Source: Halobacillus amylolyticus
GTDB taxonomy: Bacteria > Bacillota > Bacilli > Bacillales > Halobacillaceae
Assembly: GCF_022921115.1 (NCBI RefSeq)
Contig: NZ_CP095075.1
Location: forward strand, 2,988,001 to 3,052,000
Length of the DNA: 64,000 bases
Direction: 5' to 3'
The notes beneath the pieces were generated by a model that worked only from the letters and a program-made list of their open reading frames with translations, did not search any database and was not told the DNA's origin. Each line of letters begins with the position of its first letter. The first letter of the stretch is position 1. The translations under genes and the position numbers were made by a program. Below are positions 57,120-64,000 of the stretch, in pieces.

Positions 57120-58322
57120 ATGAAAACTCAATCTTTTCGGTTCTTATGGATCGGCCAGGCGGTTGCCAACCTAGGTGATGTGTTATTAATCGTTGGGCTG
57201 ATCTCCATTTTATACACCTTAACTGAATCAGCATTGTATTTGGCGTTGTTGCCATTTGTGAATACGTTTGGACGTTTTATCAGTGGAATGATTTCTTCAA
57301 TTGTACTAAATAAATATCGGCTGAAGTCTTTGTTAGCTTGGTCTCAAGTGGGAAAAACAGCTGTATTGTTTGGACTTTCATTATTGATCAGTTTTTTGCC
57401 CGATCCAAACATCATGGTTATCCTTACATTTGTTTTAGGGATTGCTTTTTTGGACGGATGGGCAGTACCGGCAACTCGTGCCATGCTTCCGAGGTTAGTT
57501 TCTGAACAAGATATTGTGAAAGCGAATAGTTTCGTATCGGTAGTAAGTGAAACCATCCAATTTGGAGGCTGGGCTCTTGGGGGAGTTCTTGTTGCACTTA
57601 CAAGCGGTGGCCATGTCATTTGGCTTACGTTTGCTTTGTTCATTAGCGCCTCCTACATGATGCATAAGGTTGTTGATCACACACCTTTTCAAAGAAAAAA
57701 GAGTGGCAACCACCCAATCGCAGCTATGAAAGAGGGTTGGCAAATGATTTGGGGATCCAAGCTTTTTAGGAACCTCCATGTGATGATTTTCTTTGAAGCC
57801 ATTGCGAATGTTGTTTGGATAGCCGCTATCCTCTACGTGTTTGTGACAGAAGTGCTACATCAAACAGAAGCTTGGTGGGGCTATCTCAATACTTTATTTT
57901 TTATAGGATTAATTTTGGGAGGGGTATTTTGTTCGAAATTCTCTCTTATCCTTGAGAAAAAAATGAGGAAGTTTCTCATCTTATCTTCATTTGGTGTCAG
58001 CCTTCTAACGTTTACATTTGGATTGATTTCAGTAGCTTGGATAGCGCTGATTTTTGCAGCTTTTCACGGTTTTATCGAGCAGCTCAAAACGATTACGGTT
58101 CAGACCTATGTTCAAAAAGAGGCTGCAACAGATGAGTTGCCTAAGCTTTATGGAGCTCAAAGTGCGTTAGTATCCCTCACATTTGGAGTATCTTCGCTAG
58201 TCTTTGGATTCTTGGCGGACACATTTGGAGTTCCATACGCTTTCTTTATTGCGGGAATATTGCTTGCTGGATCGGCGATATATGCTTTTGTTCAGCGCGG
58301 ATCTTTTCCTGAAAAAGTATGA
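57120..58322 (+). CDS. Major facilitator superfamily transporter
   Basis: ATG at 57120 has AAGGGG 8 bases upstream; GTG 57114 is too close. The 400 residues form about 12 helices: FRFLWIGQAVANLGDVLLIV opens it, with AVPATRAMLPRLVSEQDIVK and WALGGVLVAL typical of macrolide-type MFS exporters. Substrate unknown. Single gene; the terminator at 58455 may be its end. Confidence 0.85.
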   Translation: MKTQSFRFLWIGQAVANLGDVLLIVGLISILYTLTESALYLALLPFVNTFGRFISGMISSIVLNKYRLKSLLAWSQVGKTAVLFGLSLLISFLPDPNIMVILTFVLGIAFLDGWAVPATRAMLPRLVSEQDIVKANSFVSVVSETIQFGGWALGGVLVALTSGGHVIWLTFALFISASYMMHKVVDHTPFQRKKSGNHPIAAMKEGWQMIWGSKLFRNLHVMIFFEAIANVVWIAAILYVFVTEVLHQTEAWWGYLNTLFFIGLILGGVFCSKFSLILEKKMRKFLILSSFGVSLLTFTFGLISVAWIALIFAAFHGFIEQLKTITVQTYVQKEAATDELPKLYGAQSALVSLTFGVSSLVFGFLADTFGVPYAFFIAGILLAGSAIYAFVQRGSFPEKV

Positions 58323-58454
58323 ATAGTGGGGAGATGCGCTTTTCGCGCGGATATAATCAGGAAATCGCAGATAAGGTTCGGGGTGGAAACTTTGTTGATC
58401 AACAGTGGTAAGGTAAGCTTGCACATGGTATAATAGTTATAGAAAAACATATAA

Positions 58455-58492
58455 TGAAAAAAGGGGCGCAGCTGCTACTGCGACCCTTTTAG
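58455..58492 (+). terminator. Intrinsic terminator
   Basis: AAAAGGGGCGCAG pairs with CTGCGACCCTTTT. Confidence 0.75.
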
Positions 58493-58526
58493 ATAATGGT
58501 TCCCCCAGGGGATCAGCTATTTAGAG

Positions 58527-58578
58527 AAATAGACCTCTCCCGATCAACTTGTCAGGTTAATAGGGAGGTCTATTTTTT
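58527..58578. ncRNA. Hairpin shared by the toxin message and a possible antisense RNA
   Basis: AAATAGACCTCTCCC pairs with GGGAGGTCTATTT around 20 bases, then TTTTAT on the plus strand. It overlaps the 3' end of the minus-strand toxin gene. In TxpA/RatA- and BsrE/SR5-type loci such overlaps mark convergent toxin mRNA and antitoxin RNA. Transcription is not shown here. Confidence 0.5.
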
Positions 58579-58671
58579 ATTGATCATTTTTATGATCAAT
58601 GCGAGCAATGCAATCAAAAACGTTCCAAATGTAAACAAAACCATTAGAACTTCATACATGCTCATGGGCAT
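58570..58671 (-). CDS. Holin-like type I toxin, 33 residues
   Basis: Reads MPMSMYEVLMVLFTFGTFLI, then ALLALIIKMINKK. This is the Y(E/Q)-L-(M)-LFTFGTFL(I/V)ALL plan of the Bacillus holin-like toxin family. AAGGGGGTG precedes the ATG cluster (58671, 58665, 58659); the second has the best spacing. One membrane helix and a basic tail, expected to damage the membrane when not silenced by an antisense RNA. Confidence 0.75.
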   Translation of the reverse strand: MPMSMYEVLMVLFTFGTFLIALLALIIKMINKK

Positions 58672-58899
58672 CACCCCCTTATTGTCGTGGGGTTAGCCGA
58701 CCACCCTAAAAGAATATTATCCAACTATGATTTTACCACACTTGTGTACACAAACCTATTCATTTTTAGAACAAGTGTTCCCGATGCTGATAAATTACAA
58801 AATTATCAAGTATATGTAACCTTTTTCAGTTAATTCCGTCTATACTACCAAAGCCGTTCAATCTTCCCCGGAGAAGAATTGATCAGACAGGAGGTCAAC

Positions 58900-59826
58900 A
58901 TGAGAAAATGGATGGTTGTGATAGTGATTCTCAGTTTTTGCGCTTTAGCCACTTCCTGCAGCGATGACTCAAAAAGTACGGAATCGTCAGCTGACAAAGC
59001 GACTTTGGTGACCGAAGAAAGTGGTAAGTTTTCTACTCCACCAAATGAATTAGAAAACGTACAACAAGATGACGCGTCTAAAGAGGGAAGTACTCAAGCA
59101 GGAACAGGTGAAGTGAACCAATCTGATCGAAAAGTCATTTATACGGCCAATCTCCGTATTGAGGTCAAAGATTACCAACAATCCATCGACGATATTCAAG
59201 CAAAGGTTTCTGAATATGGTGGTTATATTGTGGAATCAAATATGTCTGGAGATTCTGGCGAGGATTCAGCCAATGGGCATGTAACCGCGCGCATCCCCCA
59301 AGGAGAGTTTCATGAGTTCATTCAGTTGGTGGAAGAGGGCAGCAGCAAGGTTCTTGAAAGTTCGATTTCAGGGCAAGACGTGACAGAGGAGTACGTCGAT
59401 CTCGAGTCTCGCCTAAAATCTAAACGTGTAGTTGAGAAGCGGCTGCTTTCTTTTATGGAACAAGCTGAAAAAACGGAAGATCTATTGAAGATTTCTAACG
59501 ATTTGGCTAAAGTCCAGGGCGAGATAGAAGAAATACAAGGGCGAATGAATTACTTGCAAAATAAAGCTGATTTGGCCACTGTAACTGTTCATATTCAAGA
59601 AAATAATGTGCGTATTTCTGGGATGAATGATGAGGAACTAAATACGTGGGATCAAACAAAGCAACAATTTTTGAAGAGTATAAACTTTCTCATTTCCATT
59701 TTCTCAAGTTTAGTTGTTTTCTTTGTCGGCAACATACCCGTGTTGCTTCCTCTGATCATCATCGGTGTAATTGTATTCTTGATGATTAGGAAGAAAAGAA
59801 ATAAAAGATCACAGGAAGGAGTATAG
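58900..59826 (+). CDS. DUF4349 lipoprotein
   Basis: ATG at 58900 after AGGAGG. The 308 residues have a lipoprotein signal (VVIVILSFCALATSCSDD; the lipid Cys is near residue 19). The DUF4349 body is DRKVIYTANLRIEVKDYQQS, GGYIVESNMSG, ARIPQGEFHEFI and a coiled coil around ISNDLAKVQGEIEEIQGRMN. One C-terminal helix (LPLIIIGVIVFLMIRKK) completes it. Widespread in Firmicutes with no proven role. Probably co-transcribed with the next gene, 4 bases away. Confidence 0.88.
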   Translation: MRKWMVVIVILSFCALATSCSDDSKSTESSADKATLVTEESGKFSTPPNELENVQQDDASKEGSTQAGTGEVNQSDRKVIYTANLRIEVKDYQQSIDDIQAKVSEYGGYIVESNMSGDSGEDSANGHVTARIPQGEFHEFIQLVEEGSSKVLESSISGQDVTEEYVDLESRLKSKRVVEKRLLSFMEQAEKTEDLLKISNDLAKVQGEIEEIQGRMNYLQNKADLATVTVHIQENNVRISGMNDEELNTWDQTKQQFLKSINFLISIFSSLVVFFVGNIPVLLPLIIIGVIVFLMIRKKRNKRSQEGV

Positions 59827-59829
59827 TAT

Positions 59830-60351
59830 ATGGGACATGTATCTTTGATTAAACCTACAGCGAATTTAGAAAAAGAGTACCTTTCCTTTTATCAAGAATG
59901 GAAAGAATCTGGAGAGGAAATGGTTCCATGGGTGATTGGAAAAGACCCGTCAGATTTTGGTGCAATGGTTGAGAGTCTTCTGGCATCAGAAAAAGGGAGG
60001 AATCTTCCAGAGGGGTGGGTGCCTGATTCGACCTTTTGGCTTGTAGACCGTGATCAAACCGTGTTAGGCGTAGTAAATGTACGCCATCAATTAACAGAAA
60101 AGTTGTCCAACTCGGGCGGCCACATCGGCTATGGCATTCGTCCTTCTGCAAGGCGGAAAGGGTATGCTGTAAAATTATTAGCTTTAACTTTAGAAAAGGT
60201 GAAAGAATTGGGGATCCTAAAGGTCCTCGTCGTTTGTGATGAAGGAAATATAGGATCTGAAAAAACAATTAGAAAAAATGGCGGAGTTCAGGATGATGAC
60301 TTTGTTGAAAAGGATGGAAATGTAATGAAAAGGTTTTGGATAGAAGTATAA
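59830..60351 (+). CDS. GNAT-family N-acetyltransferase
   Basis: A 173-residue acetyltransferase: the acetyl-CoA binding motif is in IGYGIRPSARRKGYAVKLLA and the late strand in ILKVLVVCDEGNIGSEKTIR. It belongs to the group with the DSTFWLVDRDQTVLGVVNVR start. AGGAAGGAG lies before ATG. It closes a two-gene unit with the DUF4349 gene. Substrate unknown. Confidence 0.87.
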   Translation: MGHVSLIKPTANLEKEYLSFYQEWKESGEEMVPWVIGKDPSDFGAMVESLLASEKGRNLPEGWVPDSTFWLVDRDQTVLGVVNVRHQLTEKLSNSGGHIGYGIRPSARRKGYAVKLLALTLEKVKELGILKVLVVCDEGNIGSEKTIRKNGGVQDDDFVEKDGNVMKRFWIEV

Positions 60352-60391
60352 GGAACGAGCCCACAACCTGTTTGGCTGTGGGCTCGTTCTA
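60352..60391. terminator. Bidirectional terminator between convergent GNAT genes
   Basis: GAACGAGCCCACA pairs with TGTGGGCTCGTTC. Confidence 0.85.
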
Positions 60392-60394
60392 TGG

Positions 60395-60922
60395 TCAGCC
60401 CTGCCACTCAGAGTCTAAGATACTCATTTCATATAAACTCCAGTATTCGTTGTTCATTTTTCGATGATCACGTAATAAACCGTCCTTTTTAAACCCCGCT
60501 TTTTCATAACAGCGAATGGCCGGTTCGTTAAAGTCAAACACTCCAAGGCTGACTTTATGAAGTTTAAGTTCATCGAAGGCTATTTTAAGAACTTCCTTCA
60601 TCATCGTTGTCCCCATCCCTTTTCCACGAGTCTGATCTCCTACGATGACTTTTCCAATTCGGGCCGATTTATTTGTTCTATCAATGTTTCGCAAGGCTAT
60701 GTGTCCAACTATAGTGTCCGTCCGTTTGTTGATCACGCAGTAGATGAACTGACTGGCATGCTCAGTATTTGAGTCGGTTACATAGTCTTGTAATTGCTCA
60801 TAGTCAAGTGGGTATTGAAACATAGGGCCGCCCCATTGTAGTAAAAATTCTGGAGATTTGATCCAATCCATTAGTTGAGGAAAATCGTTTTCTGTAAAAT
60901 AGCGAAGTTCTATCATATCCAT
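60395..60922 (-). CDS. GNAT-family acetyltransferase, RimJ/RimL type
   Basis: About 175 residues. The opening is IELRYFTENDFPQLMDWIKS; acetyl-CoA motif A is IGKVIVGDQTRGKGMGTTMM and the B motif is VFDFNEPAIRCYEKAGFKKD. AAAGGA lies 8 bases before ATG 60922; GTG 60925 is also possible. RimJ/L-like enzymes acetylate protein N-termini, amino sugars or antibiotics; the target is unknown. Confidence 0.88.
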   Translation of the reverse strand: MDMIELRYFTENDFPQLMDWIKSPEFLLQWGGPMFQYPLDYEQLQDYVTDSNTEHASQFIYCVINKRTDTIVGHIALRNIDRTNKSARIGKVIVGDQTRGKGMGTTMMKEVLKIAFDELKLHKVSLGVFDFNEPAIRCYEKAGFKKDGLLRDHRKMNNEYWSLYEMSILDSEWQG

Positions 60923-61086
60923 CACATGTTCCTTTCCGTTTTTGGCAAAATCAATATTGTTATAGATAGTGTACTTTTTCTAGGTGATGAAGTCACGAGG
61001 CATGTCCTTATTTCGTAAAGGAAATTGCTAAGCTATAGTGAATGGGATACAATAACACGAAGAAGATCGATCATGGAGGGGTACAT

Positions 61087-61524
61087 ATGGCGTTCCTTGA
61101 GAGTAGTGTTATCATACAAAAACCGATTGACGAGGTATTCGCTGTAGCGACAGACTTTTCGAAGAGTCCAGAAATAATGAAAACGGTAGTCGATGTTGAA
61201 TCCTTAACAGAGGGACCAGTCCGGGAAGGCTATCAATTTAAAGAAGTACGCGAGATACGCGGCCGTAAATCTGCGTCTATTATTGAAGTTACTGATTTCG
61301 AGCAAAACAAGAGCTATTCGGTTCGAAGTGCGCAGCATGGAATTGATTTGCGCTATCATTATACTTTTATTGAAACGACGGAAGGTACGAAGGTTGAATT
61401 TAATGGTGAATTAGAAACATTAGGTTTACGCAACACATTAATGAAGCCGCTTATCAAAAAGATTATCAAAAAAGAAGATGCCAATCACTTGGGTAAAATG
61501 AAGACATTCATTGAAGAGGGTTAG
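61087..61524 (+). CDS. SRPBCC-fold protein
   Basis: ATG at 61087 is chosen for the GGAGGGG site just upstream; the frame runs back to 61042. The 145 residues start MAFLESSVIIQKPIDEVFAV and carry FSKSPEIMKTVVDVESLTEG and YHYTFIETTEGTKVEFNGEL, typical of polyketide-cyclase/START-like ligand-binding folds. It binds an unknown hydrophobic ligand. Confidence 0.82.
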   Translation: MAFLESSVIIQKPIDEVFAVATDFSKSPEIMKTVVDVESLTEGPVREGYQFKEVREIRGRKSASIIEVTDFEQNKSYSVRSAQHGIDLRYHYTFIETTEGTKVEFNGELETLGLRNTLMKPLIKKIIKKEDANHLGKMKTFIEEG

Positions 61525-61570
61525 CCTCAGTGTGATATAATGAGAGAAATCAAAATAGACGTACGCAATT

Positions 61571-61610
61571 AAAGGTCTCATTCTGTAAATTTGGGGACCT
61601 GTTTTTTTAT
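61571..61610 (+). terminator. Intrinsic terminator
   Basis: AGGTCTC pairs with GGGGACCT around 13 bases, then GTTTTTTT. Confidence 0.75.
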
Positions 61611-61649
61611 GAATTAGAAGAACGCGTCCGGCAAAGGAGAAGACTAGTT

Positions 61650-62792
61650 ATGACCCAATCGACAGACCCTATATGGTTTCAGAATTTAGCACCTTTTATA
61701 AAAGAAGCGTGGGAGGAATCGAGCTTCGATCAACCCACATCCATTCAACTACAAGCCATCCCACTTATCAAAGAAGGAAAAGATGTCATCGCTGAGGCAC
61801 CCACTGGCAGTGGAAAAACACTTGCATATTTATGGCCGCTGTTGGAACAAATCGATCCTATGAAAAAGCACACGCAAGTACTTGTGCTCGCTTCTTCGCA
61901 TGAACTCGTCATGCAAATTCATCAGGAAGTTCAGGCATGGTCAAAAAATAGTGGTCTAACAAGCGCGACGTTAATTGGCGGTGCAAATGTAAAGCGTCAA
62001 ATTGAAAAACTTAAGAAGAAACCGCAAATGGTTATTGGTACGCCGGGCAGGGTATATGAATTAATGAAGCAGAAAAAGTTGAAAGCACACGAAATGAAAA
62101 CACTCGTTTTTGATGAAGCGGATCAGCTTCTTGTCCCAGAACATCAGGAGACTGTCCACAACATTGTTAAAGCAACCCTTAAAGAAAGGCAAATCCTCCT
62201 TTTCTCAGCAACGTTACCAAATGAAGTAGAAACATTAGCCAATGAGTTTATGAATGATCCTGAAGTAGTTCGCGTAACGAAAGAAGTGTTAAAACCGAAT
62301 GTTGAACATGTATATATTTCTACGCAAGACCGTGACAAGGTAGAAACACTTAGGAAATTAGCCCGAATGGAATCGTTTAAAGGGCTGGCATTTGTGAAAG
62401 ATATTGGGAATTTAAGTGTTCAGGCAGAAAAACTTAGGTATAAAGGCTTGGAAATAGGTGTCTTGCATAGTGGTGCTAAAAAGGAAGAACGTGCCAAAGC
62501 ATTGAAAAGTTTTCGTAATGGGGATTTTCCCCTGTTACTAGCAACGGATGTAGCAGCCCGAGGTTTAGATATTAAAGATATTACGCATATCGTTAATATA
62601 GATACACCCAAAATTGCCTCTGAATACATTCATAGAGCTGGACGTACTGCGCGTTTAGGAGCTGCATCGGGTACGGTAATATCACTAACTAATCCAGTAG
62701 AAGATAAACGTTTGAAAAAGTTTGCGAGAGACTTCAACTTCTCCCTTACAGAAAAAGAGATCTATAAAGGAAAGTTAACAAACTGTAAATAA
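61650..62792 (+). CDS. cshC: DEAD-box RNA helicase, CshC/YfmL-like
   Basis: A 380-residue minimal DEAD-box helicase. Q motif region FDQPTSIQLQAIPLI, motif I APTGSGKT, motif II VFDEADQLL, motif III FSAT, motif V LLATDVAARGLDI and motif VI HRAGRTAR. Length and lack of a tail match B. subtilis YfmL (CshC), which helps large ribosomal subunit assembly. CshA/CshB are longer, so they are less likely. GGAGAAG precedes ATG. Confidence 0.9.
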   Translation: MTQSTDPIWFQNLAPFIKEAWEESSFDQPTSIQLQAIPLIKEGKDVIAEAPTGSGKTLAYLWPLLEQIDPMKKHTQVLVLASSHELVMQIHQEVQAWSKNSGLTSATLIGGANVKRQIEKLKKKPQMVIGTPGRVYELMKQKKLKAHEMKTLVFDEADQLLVPEHQETVHNIVKATLKERQILLFSATLPNEVETLANEFMNDPEVVRVTKEVLKPNVEHVYISTQDRDKVETLRKLARMESFKGLAFVKDIGNLSVQAEKLRYKGLEIGVLHSGAKKEERAKALKSFRNGDFPLLLATDVAARGLDIKDITHIVNIDTPKIASEYIHRAGRTARLGAASGTVISLTNPVEDKRLKKFARDFNFSLTEKEIYKGKLTNCK

Positions 62793-62977
62793 ACATCACT
62801 ATTTTTCCAGTACAGGAATGGGTTTGATAATAATTCTTCGTTGGGAATGCAAGAAATTCCTGGTGTTTGCTAGGGAAGACTTACGATAACTATCGGCCCT
62901 TGTTGCTGGATGCTAGGCATGGAATACTAATGTTAACGCTTCAAGCTGCATTAAACAAAACAAAAGGAGTGAAAGCT

Positions 62978-63769
62978 TTGCTTAAAAGATATTCTTTCAT
63001 TTTAGTCGCTGTTTTAGCTATCGTTTCCATTTCTTCTCCAGCAACAGCATCAGCCCAAGAGCGGGGAACTTGGAAAGTAGAACAAGTAAATACACAGTCT
63101 GCTGGAGAATGGATGACCTATATACAAGATTGGTTATCAGAACAGAACCTGGAATTCAGTGTGGAGAGATTCGAGCAGAACTTTAAGGTTCTCTTTAACC
63201 CAGAACAAATTCCAGCGGAACAACAACCAGCACAGCCTTCTCAAACACAAGAACTAGAGAAGGAGCAACCACAACCAGCTCAGCAAGAGCAACCAGTCGA
63301 GCAAGCTGCTCAGGCTCCCCAGTCAGGGCAAGAGTCTACAGAAGCATCTCAAGCACCAGCTGAGGTTGAAGCAAATGCAACATCTAATTACGAAGAAAAA
63401 GTTGTTCAGTTAGTCAATGAGGAGCGAGCAAAAGAAGGATTGGCACCTCTTGAAATGCATAATCGCCTAAGTGATCTTGCACGTATGAAATCACAAGACA
63501 TGGCAGACAAAGGATATTTCAGCCATACGTCACCAACTTATGGTTCACCTTTTGACATGATGAAGCAATATGACTTCAGCTACTCAACAGCAGGCGAGAA
63601 CATCGCGGCAGGCCAACGAACTCCACAAGAGGTAGTGGAAGGTTGGATGAACAGCCCTGGACACCGCGCAAACATTATGAATGAAAGCTTTACTCATATC
63701 GGTGTAGGTTATGTTGAAGGCGGTTCATATGGTACGTACTGGACTCAATTATTTATGACACCTAGATAA
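62978..63769 (+). CDS. Secreted CAP-domain (SCP/YkwD-like) protein
   Basis: TTG at 62978 has AAAGGAG 8 bases upstream; the frame runs back to 62867. The 263 residues have a signal peptide (YSFILVAVLAIVSISSPATA). A Gln/Pro/Glu/Ala-rich spacer follows (repeated QPAQ, EQP), and the CAP domain begins at VVQLVNEERAKEGLAPLEMH. CAP signatures are GYFSHTSPTYGSPFDMM, GENIAAGQ, GWMNSPGHRANIM and HIGVGYVEGG. YkwD-type proteins are extracellular, with unclear roles near the wall or in spores. Confidence 0.9.
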   Translation: MLKRYSFILVAVLAIVSISSPATASAQERGTWKVEQVNTQSAGEWMTYIQDWLSEQNLEFSVERFEQNFKVLFNPEQIPAEQQPAQPSQTQELEKEQPQPAQQEQPVEQAAQAPQSGQESTEASQAPAEVEANATSNYEEKVVQLVNEERAKEGLAPLEMHNRLSDLARMKSQDMADKGYFSHTSPTYGSPFDMMKQYDFSYSTAGENIAAGQRTPQEVVEGWMNSPGHRANIMNESFTHIGVGYVEGGSYGTYWTQLFMTPR

Positions 63770-63776
63770 GTAAGAT

Positions 63777-63820
63777 AGAAAAAGACAGGCTCTCAACTCG
63801 AGAGCCTGTCTATTATTTTG
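63777..63820. terminator. Intrinsic terminator
   Basis: AGACAGGCTCTC pairs with GAGAGCCTGTCT, then ATTATTTTG. Confidence 0.9.
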
Positions 63821-63851
63821 TTAACGTAGGAGCTTAACTGAGCAAGACTAA

Positions 63852-63947
63852 TTATCCATCCCCTTGATGATCACGCGGAGGAAGTTCAATCGCTGAGTAC
63901 CCTGGAGAGTTAGGTGTTGGTGCATGATGTTCCTGTTTTAACCCACT
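63852..63947 (-). other. Possible C-terminal end of a minus-strand gene
   Basis: The frame reads SGLKQEHHAPTPNSPGYSAI, ELPPRDHQGDG and stop, a Pro-rich tail that looks coding. An in-frame TAG lies just upstream, so the gene is either broken or shifted. The rest may lie beyond the window. Confidence 0.25.
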
Positions 63948-64000
63948 CTAAACTTTACTTAAATTCCCTTTATCGGGCGAACATATCCCTCGGCACTGGT

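Noticed and set aside
58496..58696. 66-codon plus-strand open frame
   Set aside because: It lies over the minus-strand holin-like toxin and the terminator hairpin, which explain the sequence better.

Overview
The window reads as a chromosomal stretch of a low-GC, Gram-positive, spore-former-type bacterium of the Bacillaceae. The signs are strong AGGAGG ribosome sites, GTG and TTG starts, many intrinsic terminators, a YpzI-like small protein and Bacillus-type gene neighbourhoods. NhaC-type antiport and acidic secreted proteins suggest a salt-tolerant relative of Halobacillus, but the genus is an inference.

Layout. 0-10 kb is ordinary core: the end of an arginine operon (carB, argF), an NhaC-type antiporter, a VOC protein, several very small proteins, a Tat-exported PhoX-like protein and the tRNA 2-selenouridine synthase. 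10-26.5 kb is an accessory island. It starts with an OLD-family nuclease plus UvrD-like helicase pair (Gabija-type anti-phage architecture). Next comes a Tn3/Tn917-type resolvase gene cut by a complete IS21-family element. Then an ornithine-cyclodeaminase-family gene is cut by a 3.3-kb element that has perfect 38-bp Tn3-type inverted repeats and a 5-bp target duplication but no transposase. The island ends with a Tn552-like transposon (resolvase, DDE transposase, ATPase). A family of short dispersed repeats runs through it.

26.6-45.2 kb is a starch and maltodextrin locus. It holds a secreted type I pullulanase, a secreted X25-containing amylopullulanase-like enzyme, and a minus-strand operon malE-malF-malG-alpha-glucosidase (GH31)-LacI regulator. 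A divergent intracellular neopullulanase/cyclomaltodextrinase is followed by a MATE pump. LacI/CcpA-type operators lie before the pullulanase and between the divergent units. In this model the secreted enzymes cut starch and pullulan, MalEFG imports dextrins, and the two intracellular enzymes finish them. A decayed IS3 element and a broken ydcF gene sit inside the locus.

45.5-49 kb holds a chimeric pseudogene made of three gene pieces, an HU gene, a short RadC and small unknown genes. 49-64 kb is mostly core or secreted functions: two M14 carboxypeptidases, a SnoaL-like protein, a secreted X-Pro dipeptidyl-peptidase, FetAB-type ABC genes, an MFS pump, a probable type I toxin, a DUF4349 lipoprotein, two GNATs, an SRPBCC protein, a DEAD-box helicase and a secreted CAP protein.

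Several genes (OLD nuclease, istA, Tn552-like transposase, malF, an M14 carboxypeptidase, one unknown gene, a GNAT remnant) are each broken by what looks like one missing base, usually in a homopolymer. This may reflect sequencing error rather than decay.
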